Of a stretch of 64,000 bases of DNA, positions 43,371-52,187 are shown in pieces. Position numbers and translations under genes: made by a program. The stretch is from a virus: positions 1 to 64,000 of IMG/VR virus record IMGVR_UViG_3300043772_003377; one strand, given 5' to 3'. Under the pieces are notes generated by a model. It saw only the letters and a list, made by a program, of their open reading frames with translations, was not told where the DNA came from and ran no database searches. Positions within the stretch are counted from its first letter, which is position 1. Each line of letters begins with the position of its first letter.

Positions 43371-44150
43371 ATGTTAAGAGATTTAATAAAACAAATATTG
43401 AGAGAAGCGACATCTGATAGTACAGGTGCGAGAGGATCGTATGTACTTCCATTACAACCTGGTTTAAGAAAATTTAAAAAAAATGAATTAAAACCTTTTA
43501 CCGAAGAATTATCTGAAATAGATAACGCCGAAAAATATTGGGATAGTTTGGATGGTGATTTAACTAAAACAAAAAATAAAAGATTATCTGAAACCGATAT
43601 TGATAGAATAGTTAAAAATATTTTAGAATCGGATTCTTCCGTGTCTGCCGGTGAATATAGTGGTCCTATAGAGTTAGGTATAAAAAAGTGGTCTAAAAGT
43701 GAATTAGGACCTTTTTATGAGTTTGTTGATACAGAACACAATCATAAGAAGGTTAAGAGTACCACTAAGAATAATATAGAAAGAGAAGTGGGAATGTGGG
43801 AAAAAGGTAAAGATGGTACTTATGATATTGATACCCACCCTGTTCATACCATAAAAGAAGATTTAGCCGTTTGGTTTGGTACTAAAAAGAAACCTAAAGG
43901 TAGTTCACAACCTAAAGGTCCTTGGGTTAATATATGTAAAAAGGTTGATGGTAAACATCCACCTTGTGGTAGACCTGAAGCAACTGATAAAGCGTATCCT
44001 AAATGTAGGGCAGCTGGTGTGGCAGGTAAAATGTCAGATTCTCAAAAGAGAGCGGCGTGTAATCAAAAAAGAAGGGCTGAAAAATCAAACCCTAAACCTG
44101 GTACAGGAAACAAACCTAAAATGGTAAGTTACAAACCTAGAAAGAAATAA
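43371..44150 (+). CDS. DUF5872-like protein with duplicated leader unit
   Basis: 259 residues. It begins LRDLIKQILRE|A and repeats a similar unit internally (SETDIDRIVKNILE, about 75-88), each followed by a related 30-residue stretch (GLRKFKKNELKPF and GIKKWSKSELGPF). The C-terminus resembles DUF5872: WVNICKKVDG, then CGRPEATDKAYPKCRAAG and a basic RKK end. The function of that family is unknown. The duplication of a leader-like unit is unusual. Confidence 0.75.
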   Translation: MLRDLIKQILREATSDSTGARGSYVLPLQPGLRKFKKNELKPFTEELSEIDNAEKYWDSLDGDLTKTKNKRLSETDIDRIVKNILESDSSVSAGEYSGPIELGIKKWSKSELGPFYEFVDTEHNHKKVKSTTKNNIEREVGMWEKGKDGTYDIDTHPVHTIKEDLAVWFGTKKKPKGSSQPKGPWVNICKKVDGKHPPCGRPEATDKAYPKCRAAGVAGKMSDSQKRAACNQKRRAEKSNPKPGTGNKPKMVSYKPRKK

Positions 44151-44414
44151 TTATAAACTATCTTTCTTTGTTTCCTCTACTCTAACTTCTTCTTTTACTT
44201 CAGTTTTTTTTGGTTTTTTTTCATTAACACGAATTGTGTCATAAAAAATTTTTTTAACTTTAACGGTATCATATACCACTTTTTTATCAACACTGGTGTA
44301 ATCTTTATCTTTTTTAGGGCCTATTATACTGAGTGTCGACATTAAAATTATAAGCAAAATAGGTGTACCAATTAATGTTAATCCTGTTAAGAATATCTTA
44401 TCAAATTTGTTCAT
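44151..44414 (-). CDS. Small membrane protein
   Basis: 87 residues. A single N-terminal membrane helix (about 8-32, IFLTGLTLIGTPILLIILMSTL) is followed by a charged Lys/Glu-rich tail. Unknown family. It overlaps the upstream gene on the same strand by 14 bases. Confidence 0.65.
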   Translation of the reverse strand: MNKFDKIFLTGLTLIGTPILLIILMSTLSIIGPKKDKDYTSVDKKVVYDTVKVKKIFYDTIRVNEKKPKKTEVKEEVRVEETKKDSL

Positions 44415-44814
44415 TTGTGATGTTTTTAAAAATGTTACTTAATGAATGTTTTACGTTAGACCTGATTTCGTCTTCCATTTTCTTTCTACGAGTTTCTACC
44501 TCATTATCAAATGAATTGTATAACCTATCACTTGTTTTAGGTGTTAGTTCGATTGTATAACTATAATTGTGATTTACGATGGTGATGACTCTTTTATCCA
44601 TAATAATAAAGATTTGGTCATCATAACTCTTAATATACCTTTTTCCTGAGATTGGGGAAATTAGTAATTTTGTGGATTCCTTGTTAATCAGGTTCTTACA
44701 AATGCCGATACATTCATACTCATACTCTGATTTAACATACTCTTCTTTGGGGGTTGTTTTTTTTATGAAGGTAATCCCTACTTTTTGGAAGAACCTCTTT
44801 ATTTTGTGTTTCAT
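44401..44814 (-). CDS. Unknown protein, 137 aa
   Basis: I use the ATG at 44814 because a host-type promoter box lies at 44819-44826, leaving almost no leader; the longer frame would include that box. The protein is basic at the N-terminus (KHKIKRFFQKVG) and mixed alpha/beta beyond it. Family unknown. It and the following small membrane protein probably form an early operon. Confidence 0.65.
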   Translation of the reverse strand: MKHKIKRFFQKVGITFIKKTTPKEEYVKSEYEYECIGICKNLINKESTKLLISPISGKRYIKSYDDQIFIIMDKRVITIVNHNYSYTIELTPKTSDRLYNSFDNEVETRRKKMEDEIRSNVKHSLSNIFKNITNEQI

Positions 44815-44818
44815 AATA

Positions 44819-44826
44819 CAAAGATA
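44819..44826 (-). promoter_or_regulatory. Bacteroidota-type -7 box (minus strand)
   Basis: TATCTTTG on the minus strand ends four bases before the ATG at 44814, the same spacing as at smpB and the first CAP gene. Confidence 0.6.
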
Positions 44827-44860
44827 CAACTTTTTTTAGAAACTACAAAAAAAAATTAAA

Positions 44861-45340
44861 TTATTTTTTCTTCCATTTACCACCCTTTTCTTTATATCTT
44901 TTTGCGGCGGCACCATTACAATAAGCGCTTGGACATACTTTGTATCTTGATTTAGCCCAAGATAAGCATTGAGACCATAATTTCGGGTTTGTTGGTACAT
45001 TTTTTTTCTTTTTACCTTCTTCCATCATTTCGGGTTCAGAAGGAACCATAACCTCATCTTCCATTTTATGATAACGTTTTGTTTCATTCATAATGAAGTC
45101 AAAAACTTGGTCAAGGTTATTTTTGGATTCTGCTATGTGATCTTGAGCCCAATCGTGACCATTTTCCAATAACTCAGTAACTTCATTTTTATCCAAATTT
45201 AATAACAATTCACATTGTCTTTTCATTTGTTCTAAATTTGAAAAGAACATATATCGAGATGAATCATCATCGTGAGTCTCATTTAGAACTCTTTGAACTA
45301 TCTTAGTTAAGTCCGATTCTTTTAGTTTAATGACTCTCAT
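44861..45340 (-). CDS. Leader-type protein with basic C-terminal domain
   Basis: 159 residues. The N-terminus KLKESDLTKIVQRVLNE|T is a clear member of the candidate head-targeting family. The C-terminal 40 residues, beginning NPKLWSQCLSWAKSRYK and containing VCPSAYCNGAAAKRYKEKGG, match a small basic domain that recurs in phages and is often paired with DUF5872-type sequences. It overlaps the next gene's start codon region by one base. Confidence 0.75.
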   Translation of the reverse strand: MRVIKLKESDLTKIVQRVLNETHDDDSSRYMFFSNLEQMKRQCELLLNLDKNEVTELLENGHDWAQDHIAESKNNLDQVFDFIMNETKRYHKMEDEVMVPSEPEMMEEGKKKKNVPTNPKLWSQCLSWAKSRYKVCPSAYCNGAAAKRYKEKGGKWKKK

Positions 45341-45642
45341 TATTCTTCGTCTTTTAACATAGTTGTATCCAACATATTTAAATCCAATAAACGTTTGGTT
45401 AAAGTTTTTCTACCTAACTTTCTTAAATATCTAATAACAATAGGAGGAACATCGTCAGAGTACTTTCCAAATAAAGTCGCAATTTCATCTTCTTTTGGTG
45501 TGGATTCATAATCCGCTCTTGATCTTGATGATCTAATACCTCTAGGACCTTTTTCATAAGGAGTCTCGTCTTCACTTTCTTTGATTACTCTTTTTACGAT
45601 TTGTTCTAAATCTGATTCAGTAAGTTTAACAATTTTTTTCAT
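45340..45642 (-). CDS. Leader-type protein, 100 aa
   Basis: The N-terminus KLTESDLEQIVKRVIKE|S is nearly the same as that of the neighbouring gene. The remaining 78 residues are charged, without a recognised domain; RYLRKLGRKTLTKRLLDLN could be a helix. It may be an internal head protein. Confidence 0.7.
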   Translation of the reverse strand: MKKIVKLTESDLEQIVKRVIKESEDETPYEKGPRGIRSSRSRADYESTPKEDEIATLFGKYSDDVPPIVIRYLRKLGRKTLTKRLLDLNMLDTTMLKDEE

Positions 45643-45643
45643 A

Positions 45644-46030
45644 TTAATTTAATGTTTGTTTTGATAACGTTTCTATTTTATTTATCTCATCGGCATATTT
45701 TTTAAAATGATTGGTTGCCAAATCAATATGACTAACTAATTCATCTTTTTTATCTTGAGGCATTTTAGATGAATTTATATTATTTTTTAATGAATCTAAA
45801 TCAATCATTATTTTATGATTTGGCTCATCTAATTTTTTTAATTTAGACATTAATCTTTGTAAACTACTTAAATGTTTGAAGTAAGGAAATCCGTGACCTC
45901 TAAAAAATCCTTTAGCCCCTTGATACAAGTCTTTAACGTCTCCAAATAAATCTTCATTTAAGTTTGGATTATTAACTTCATTTACCAATTTTTGTAATTG
46001 TTTTTCCGTTATTTTAACTGAAGTCTTCAT
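45644..46030 (-). CDS. Leader-type helical protein, 128 aa
   Basis: The N-terminus KITEKQLQKLVNEVNN...LNE|D fits the candidate leader family. The rest is predicted helical (LQRLMSKLKKLDEPNHKIMI, then SHIDLATNHFKKYADEIN). No family is recognised. It is the first of three adjacent leader-type genes on this strand. Confidence 0.7.
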   Translation of the reverse strand: MKTSVKITEKQLQKLVNEVNNPNLNEDLFGDVKDLYQGAKGFFRGHGFPYFKHLSSLQRLMSKLKKLDEPNHKIMIDLDSLKNNINSSKMPQDKKDELVSHIDLATNHFKKYADEINKIETLSKQTLN

Positions 46031-46033
46031 ATT

Positions 46034-46041
46034 AATAAATA
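46034..46041 (-). promoter_or_regulatory. Late-type motif TATTTATT (minus strand)
   Basis: One-base variant on the minus strand within ATATATTTATTAATATG, three bases before the ATG at 46030. Confidence 0.45.
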
Positions 46042-46048
46042 TATTATT

Positions 46049-46441
46049 TTAAGAGTTTAATCCGTTAGGACCTCCTAAAGTTATTGCGTTTAATTGAGTT
46101 ATAGGTTTTCCGTATCCGTCAGTCCAAACAGGATGAGGAGGAACTATTTCGGTGAAAGTTCCGGTAGTACAAGTCTCAACACATACTATGGTTTCGGTAT
46201 TTGCACTTTTTGGTAGGTTAATTAAACAATTAAAACAAACATCAAAAGATTCTGATAATGTTATTGATGAATAACTTCCAGAGTCTCCGGTTAAAATTGT
46301 GAAACAAGATGTAATAGGAATCCCTCCATCGGTAATCTCTAATTGGTAAACACCATTAATTGTTAGAGAATCATCAACAATTGTTGATGAGGAATATTCA
46401 AAATTAGTATCACAATCTTTATAAATGTAGTAAGATGCCAT
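46049..46441 (-). CDS. Small tail protein with GGxNGLN C-terminus
   Basis: 130 residues, beta-rich with several cysteines. It ends PVWTDGYGKPITQLNAITLG followed by GPNGLNS, very similar to the end of the protein at 50457 (PTWTNSYG ... VLIGGNGLNG). It closes the minus-strand fibre group, so it is probably a fibre-associated or adaptor protein. Confidence 0.7.
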   Translation of the reverse strand: MASYYIYKDCDTNFEYSSSTIVDDSLTINGVYQLEITDGGIPITSCFTILTGDSGSYSSITLSESFDVCFNCLINLPKSANTETIVCVETCTTGTFTEIVPPHPVWTDGYGKPITQLNAITLGGPNGLNS

Positions 46442-46453
46442 AGTTTTTTATAT

Positions 46454-46461
46454 TATAAATA
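46454..46461 (-). promoter_or_regulatory. Late-type motif TATTTATA (minus strand)
   Basis: GATATTTATAAT on the minus strand, 12 bases before the ATG at 46441. Confidence 0.55.
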
Positions 46462-46501
46462 TCTAATTTATTTGTAATTTTATTTTAAATTATTTATATT
46501 T

Positions 46502-47509
46502 TTATTCGCCTACCCATCTTGCTTGGAACCAAGACCTTGACGCGAATTGACTTCTTGAATTTGATGCTCCACCAACATTTACAATGTTTATGAAATCAGT
46601 TGATCCGTTTAGATATACAATTTTTGTTATTGTTTGAGCCACCGAGTTAAAAGAACCCGCGGCAGCAACAATTACATTATTTTTCTTAATTCCCATACTC
46701 GCTTCAGTATTTCTATAAACATCATACGACGCAGTAATTTCCCAATAACCTACCTTTTGCGGTGTAAATGTATAATTAGATGTATTAAACCAACTACTTG
46801 ATACATTAACCGAATTACTTACAATACTATATCTACAAGGATCTTCAGTAAATGAACCCGGTAAGTTATAAGTTATATCCTCAGTTGTTGCTTCAAGTAA
46901 ATAAAGAGTTGGTACAAGATTTGTGGATACACTATTCCCTAAAGTAGTCAAATCAAAATACCCACCTCTAGCATTACCACCCTGCTCAAAGATTCTTAAT
47001 CTATTTTGATAAACATCAATTGTTATACCATCACCCGAAAGTGACGTGTTGGTTGCCGCTTTCCCTAATAAAATCTCACCTCCTTCATCCCCTGATTGAA
47101 ACAAAAGACTTAATTTAGCGCCATCAAAAGTAATAAGTGATTCTGCGTTTAATTCGCCAACGTTTCCTGTTGCCGTAATTATTCTGTTGTTTACATTATT
47201 TAATATAGTCACTCCAGAATCAGTCCCACCTGTATAAGCGGTTGTTTGTATGGTGTCATCAGGAAAAGTTAGACCTGTCGAAGAAAAACTCCAGGCAGTT
47301 CCGATTCCATAGGAGAAGTTAATGTCAACATCTGTTTCGTTTGCAACAACGGCAGTTCCAGGTGCCGTTGGCCCACTACTTATAGAAGTTGGGATTGGTA
47401 AATTTGAATAAGTGTTAGCAGAAATTGTATCTGTAATAATTGTTGTTGAATTTATTTCAGATATTGTTTGTCCTGATAAATTATTTACTATGTATTTTGT
47501 TATTGACAT
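46502..47509 (-). CDS. Tail fibre with C1q-like end
   Basis: 335 residues. The N-terminal TISANTYSNLP segment resembles the SISADTYYNLP cassette of the plus-strand fibres. The middle is repetitive beta. The last about 120 residues (YTFTPQKVGYWEITASYDVY, then SMGIKKNNVIVAA and SWFQARWVG) have the pattern of a C1q/TNF-like jelly roll, often used as a receptor-binding tip. It lies two bases downstream of the large solenoid fibre gene. Confidence 0.78.
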   Translation of the reverse strand: MSITKYIVNNLSGQTISEINSTTIITDTISANTYSNLPIPTSISSGPTAPGTAVVANETDVDINFSYGIGTAWSFSSTGLTFPDDTIQTTAYTGGTDSGVTILNNVNNRIITATGNVGELNAESLITFDGAKLSLLFQSGDEGGEILLGKAATNTSLSGDGITIDVYQNRLRIFEQGGNARGGYFDLTTLGNSVSTNLVPTLYLLEATTEDITYNLPGSFTEDPCRYSIVSNSVNVSSSWFNTSNYTFTPQKVGYWEITASYDVYRNTEASMGIKKNNVIVAAAGSFNSVAQTITKIVYLNGSTDFINIVNVGGASNSRSQFASRSWFQARWVGE

Positions 47510-47511
47510 TT

Positions 47512-50454
47512 TTATTCATTTATATTTTTTATTGTTAATACATCTGATTCGTCATAGTATGATAACCTATTTGTTAATGATGAATTTTTAAAAATCTGAC
47601 AAGTGTATAATTCATAAACAGATGGTGTTTGACTAACACCCGTAACGGTAACAATAACACCATTAGAATAAACTGAATCTACCGTTATTGATATATCTTC
47701 CGTACCACCAAATACAGATCCGGTTATTGTTAATATTTCTCCAACCGCATATCCAGTACCACCCTGATTTAATACTACACTATTAACTAATCCATCAACA
47801 ACCTCAACATCAAATGTTGCGTTTTCACCACCAGTACCTTGTGCAAATATATTAGGGTATGAACCTGTGACACCTGTTACACTACTCACAAACCAATTAT
47901 TAGGGATAATGTTCCAAGTGCTACCGGAGTCCGAACTATATAATAAAATTACAATGTCAACACCACTTCTTTCCTGCATTCTAACTTTGATAGGATATGT
48001 TCCACCTGTTAATGTTATAGGATACTGATTTCCGTTCGGAAGATTTCCACTATCACCATGCCCCCCATACCAATCAGCAACTTTAATTCCATTAATGAAT
48101 GCGTCTGAACCATCATCACTACTTAATCCAAAATAGTATGTATTGTTGGAAGGAATGTTTATAATACCTTCAATTACCATTCCATAGTCACTTTGATCAA
48201 CACCTGTTTGTGTTGAATATGAAACGCCCTGAATATTAGGAGAATTGTATGTATCAAAAAGAGGACTATTATTTATTAGATAATCCATTTCTGTTTCATT
48301 AGTTGGGTAAGTATATGTTGAATCGGCAGGTTTATAAATTTTAACACTTAGTTTGTTATTAATTGAAAACCCATTTATAGTGCCCGAAGAACCGCCAATT
48401 TCAGTTCCTGGTATTGTTATTGTATCACCTACTTGGTATAACTTACCTGATGTATTACCACTGACACCTATTACAGTATTCCCCGAAACTTCAACATCAA
48501 AAGACGCATTAATACCGTTACCGTTTGTTGTTCCGGTTAAATTAGTGTAAATACCATCGGTTGCTCCAGTACCTAAAGCGTTATATGTAAACGCAGTTAT
48601 AATACCGTAATTTGTTGTAAAATCAACATTATTTACATATGTGTCAACGATATTCCATTGGAAGAATTCCCCAATTGTGTTATTGTAAAAGTTATCAGGA
48701 ATTGTATTATTGTAGAAGTATTCACCAATAGTATTATTATAAAAATAATTCCCGATCCTATTACCTTGATTAGATGAACCACCAAATCCAAAATCAGGTG
48801 CAATAGAATTGTTACTAAATAAATTTCCAATTTGGTTATATGAGAACTTATCACCAACTGTATTGTTATTAAATTCGTTTCCAATTACATTAAATTGAAC
48901 ATCTCCAAGTGTATCATTTGAGTAAAAATCATTACCAATCTTATTTCCACTAAAATCATATAACCCAATAGTTAAATTGGTTCCGATATCATTATTATTA
49001 AAAACGTGTTCAATATTATTTTCGTAGAAATTTGAATATATGGTATTACCATTATAACCGTTTCCAATTAAATTACGATAAAATTCTGAATAGATTTCAT
49101 TTTGATTATATCCATTACCAATATCATTATTATAGAAGTCATCATAAATTTTATTATCATTAAACTGGTTTCCTATTTCATTATTTTGAAAATCATTATT
49201 AGTCCAAACATTATTATTAAAATTATTTCCAATATTGTTTCTATAAAAATCACTACCTAGTAAAGTGTTACCATAAAAATCACTACCAATTCTATTATTA
49301 TTGAAATTTGATGTGATGTAATTGTTCCTAAAATTTTCCCCAATTATGTTACCGTCAAAGTCATCATTTGTTGAGTTGTTATAAAAACTATCACCTATTT
49401 GATTATTATCACAATCATCGTTAAATGTGTTATTATAAGAACCGTTACCAATGGTGTTGTTTCTAAATGAACCATTTAATAATACATTATTTGCAAGTAA
49501 AAAATCTCCAGTACCAAATTCTAAATGTAAATTAGAATAGTTACCAATATAGTTATTAACCGCGCCACCATCATCAATAGCATCACCAAATGTTGTGTAT
49601 TCGTAAACTTGATTTTGTCTTATATTAGGTTGATAATAACTCATTATACCATCGTCATTTCCAAAATAATAAAGTGAGTCAGTAGTTTCATTTATTGTCA
49701 CACCTGATATAATTGCTAAAGAATTACTCTCTACAGAGATGATTTCAAAAAACACAGGATCTAAATTTCGTACTGAAACAATGTCACCAGTTGAGAAATT
49801 TGAAACAAATGTTGTACCTGTATTACCATATAACACTGCAGTTGTCCCTGTTAAACCACTTATACCAACAAGACCACTTAATGGACTATCTTCGTCATAT
49901 GAATATCCATTATATCTTTTAAATAAGATACTTCTGTGATCGTAGTCGGTTCTGTTATTGTATTGATCAATTCTTTCTGTAATTCTACCTTTTGCTGGAC
50001 CACTAGTGATTTCAGTCGTATCCCAAGTAATATCGTAAGTTATATGATCTTGAGGGTATAATGCGGAATATATGGTAGGTGAAAAATCTGTTGTAGATAT
50101 CGCCAATAATAATATAGGCTCTGTTGTTCCTGTTTTATAATTACCTGTAGTAATAGGGTTTTTGGTATTATCGTAGTTTGGTTGGTCATAACACGTTTGG
50201 AAATCTGTTATTAAATAATAAGAACCTTCAGTTAAACTTGATGAACCAATTAAACTGGTTAATTCTGAATACGTAACTTCGGTAACTCCACTCGACCCTG
50301 AAGACCCGCTTAGTATATAAGTTTTAAGGTCGTTTAATGTTGTATGTTTTGTTTCTCCCAAAACACCTAAATAACTTACGTTTACAAATAAGTCACCAGG
50401 AGTATATCCTGTGTAACCAACGTAAGGTAAATCTGAAATTCTAATATCTTCCAT
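47512..50454 (-). CDS. Large tail fibre with solenoid repeats, paralogue of the plus-strand fibre
   Basis: 980 residues. The N-terminal half shares segments with the fibre at 16260-19250: a TYSELTSLIGSSSLTEGSYY region, LYPQDHITYDITWD, and RITERIDQYNN matching WITRRIDTEKN. Residues about 330-620 form a solenoid of roughly ten-residue units (NNTIGDNFYN-like), different in letter but alike in design from NTFGDNNYS. An inserted region (about 650-860) includes a PA14-like pattern (YYFGLSSDDGSDAFINGIKV). The end LSYYDESDVLTIKNINE matches the plus-strand fibre end. Likely a receptor-binding fibre. Confidence 0.82.
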   Translation of the reverse strand: MEDIRISDLPYVGYTGYTPGDLFVNVSYLGVLGETKHTTLNDLKTYILSGSSGSSGVTEVTYSELTSLIGSSSLTEGSYYLITDFQTCYDQPNYDNTKNPITTGNYKTGTTEPILLLAISTTDFSPTIYSALYPQDHITYDITWDTTEITSGPAKGRITERIDQYNNRTDYDHRSILFKRYNGYSYDEDSPLSGLVGISGLTGTTAVLYGNTGTTFVSNFSTGDIVSVRNLDPVFFEIISVESNSLAIISGVTINETTDSLYYFGNDDGIMSYYQPNIRQNQVYEYTTFGDAIDDGGAVNNYIGNYSNLHLEFGTGDFLLANNVLLNGSFRNNTIGNGSYNNTFNDDCDNNQIGDSFYNNSTNDDFDGNIIGENFRNNYITSNFNNNRIGSDFYGNTLLGSDFYRNNIGNNFNNNVWTNNDFQNNEIGNQFNDNKIYDDFYNNDIGNGYNQNEIYSEFYRNLIGNGYNGNTIYSNFYENNIEHVFNNNDIGTNLTIGLYDFSGNKIGNDFYSNDTLGDVQFNVIGNEFNNNTVGDKFSYNQIGNLFSNNSIAPDFGFGGSSNQGNRIGNYFYNNTIGEYFYNNTIPDNFYNNTIGEFFQWNIVDTYVNNVDFTTNYGIITAFTYNALGTGATDGIYTNLTGTTNGNGINASFDVEVSGNTVIGVSGNTSGKLYQVGDTITIPGTEIGGSSGTINGFSINNKLSVKIYKPADSTYTYPTNETEMDYLINNSPLFDTYNSPNIQGVSYSTQTGVDQSDYGMVIEGIINIPSNNTYYFGLSSDDGSDAFINGIKVADWYGGHGDSGNLPNGNQYPITLTGGTYPIKVRMQERSGVDIVILLYSSDSGSTWNIIPNNWFVSSVTGVTGSYPNIFAQGTGGENATFDVEVVDGLVNSVVLNQGGTGYAVGEILTITGSVFGGTEDISITVDSVYSNGVIVTVTGVSQTPSVYELYTCQIFKNSSLTNRLSYYDESDVLTIKNINE

Positions 50455-50456
50455 TT

Positions 50457-50696
50457 TTATCCATTTAATCCATTACCTCCAATTAAAACAGCGTCTTTTA
50501 ATAGTACTTCAATACCATAAGAATTTGTCCAAGTTGGTTTTGGTGGGTTTATTTTAACTAAAGTATAAATAGTGGTACTATCCCCAATATAATATAGAGT
50601 ATCTTGAGTAATTATTGGTTTATAATTCTCAGTAACCAATCTAAAAACTGATTTTTTGATACAAGTTGTACATATTACACCTGTTTGATTACTCAT
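50457..50696 (-). CDS. Small tail protein with GGxNGLN C-terminus
   Basis: 79 residues. It has a CxxC pair (ICTTC) near the N-terminus and ends with the same WTNSYG...IGGNGLN tail as the protein at 46049. It overlaps the preceding gene by one base. Confidence 0.65.
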   Translation of the reverse strand: MSNQTGVICTTCIKKSVFRLVTENYKPIITQDTLYYIGDSTTIYTLVKINPPKPTWTNSYGIEVLLKDAVLIGGNGLNG

Positions 50697-52162
50697 TATT
50701 TATAGTTAACTATTTGAAATTTTATTTGTTTTTTATAAATACTAATTTCACCCGAACTTTCCACTTTAATATCAATATAATATTCGTTTGGAATTTTGTC
50801 CCTAGTGTCAAAGATAAAATAATACTCGTTTGGAGTTCTATTTATTTGAGTCCAATCTTGAACTTGAACTTCCGTTTGACCTTCTCTAACATAAATTCTA
50901 TATTCGGCATGAACTTTATTTAATAATTTGTTTGTTGTGTAGGCCTGTTTAATTATAACACCAACTTTTCTAATATCGGTATTGAAAATTTTCTCGTCTT
51001 GTTTAATACCATAAAAATCAAATCCATAAAGTTTTGGTTCTACTGAATTAGTCCCAATCTGTAATGAACTTTTCAATGGTAATAATGTAAATTCGTTAAA
51101 AATATCCGGTAAAGAAAAACCATTTAATGTTATATTAGTCCATTTGTCCGTAAACGTACAAGGAGTTTTATAACCTAATAATGGTGGTATTGTAACTTCA
51201 TAAACACCTTTTGTTCTCCTACAACTTGTTAAACCTGTTAAACCCGCAATAGGTTCACCTGAATTATCCAGTATGTTAACTTCGGGAGTATAATCCAAAT
51301 TAACAGGAATTCCATTATCGTAAACATATAGATATAATTTATTTACTTTACCTAAAGTAAAAAGATTTCTGTCATCATCGATTAAATCGTTATAAATTGT
51401 TTCAAGAAAAGGTTCGTAAAATGTTTGTGTATGTCTTGTAAAAAATTGAACTTCGTAAGATTCACTTAATCCTGATAAATTTTCTAATTGAGGTTTAAAA
51501 GCGATTACCCAACCTGAAACATTATCTAATGTACCATCAAGAATCTGATTGATTTCATTTGTCATATCAAATTCAATATTTTCATTACCAAATTCAAAAT
51601 GTTGCTCCGCAATTTTTGTTAACGCGCTATAAGGATAAAACCCTTCGTTATTATTGTTATATAATCCAGGTTCATCCCAAACTCCAATAGTTGTCGTTTG
51701 ATACCAATTTGACGGTCTATCGGAAAAATTTTTATCCGAATCGGAAATTGTGTATTGTAAATCAGCGAAATCATACCCAACACCCTCATCCCAAATTTGG
51801 GGTGTGTCAGGGTTGTAATCAATAAAAGGTATTCTAAATAATTCTAAATCAAACGAGGTCGCTCTTTTCCTTCCTTGCGAAGTTGAGGTATTTAAGAATT
51901 CTAAATCAAATGTTGATGTATTAGTCATTCTTAAAATGTGTTTCATATTATTAACACAATCATTTGAAATAGTTCCGTCAATTACTTTATTTTTTAATAA
52001 AGTTAAATCTAAATTAAAGATGAATCTACTAAAACCAGTAGGATACTGAGTCGAAATAGGTGTTCCAAAAAATAGTTCGGTGACAGGGTTTCTACCTGTA
52101 TTAGTAAAACTATTTGATATTAATGTATTATTTTTACTAAAGTAAGAATTATTAATTGACAT
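50696..52162 (-). CDS. Probable structural tail protein, 488 aa
   Basis: No family recognised. It is beta-rich, with long regions like fibre or baseplate connectors (SFDLELFRIPFIDYNPDTP, LYLYVYDNGIPVNLDY). It sits between the hub-like protein and the fibres in one minus-strand operon behind a late-type motif, so a baseplate or fibre-attachment role is the best guess. Confidence 0.65.
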   Translation of the reverse strand: MSINNSYFSKNNTLISNSFTNTGRNPVTELFFGTPISTQYPTGFSRFIFNLDLTLLKNKVIDGTISNDCVNNMKHILRMTNTSTFDLEFLNTSTSQGRKRATSFDLELFRIPFIDYNPDTPQIWDEGVGYDFADLQYTISDSDKNFSDRPSNWYQTTTIGVWDEPGLYNNNNEGFYPYSALTKIAEQHFEFGNENIEFDMTNEINQILDGTLDNVSGWVIAFKPQLENLSGLSESYEVQFFTRHTQTFYEPFLETIYNDLIDDDRNLFTLGKVNKLYLYVYDNGIPVNLDYTPEVNILDNSGEPIAGLTGLTSCRRTKGVYEVTIPPLLGYKTPCTFTDKWTNITLNGFSLPDIFNEFTLLPLKSSLQIGTNSVEPKLYGFDFYGIKQDEKIFNTDIRKVGVIIKQAYTTNKLLNKVHAEYRIYVREGQTEVQVQDWTQINRTPNEYYFIFDTRDKIPNEYYIDIKVESSGEISIYKKQIKFQIVNYK

Positions 52163-52179
52163 TATAAAGTTGTTTAACT

Positions 52180-52187
52180 TATAAATA
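52180..52187 (-). promoter_or_regulatory. Late-type motif TATTTATA (minus strand)
   Basis: GATATTTATAAG on the minus strand, 17 bases before the ATG at 52162. It starts right after the stop of the upstream gene. Confidence 0.6.
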
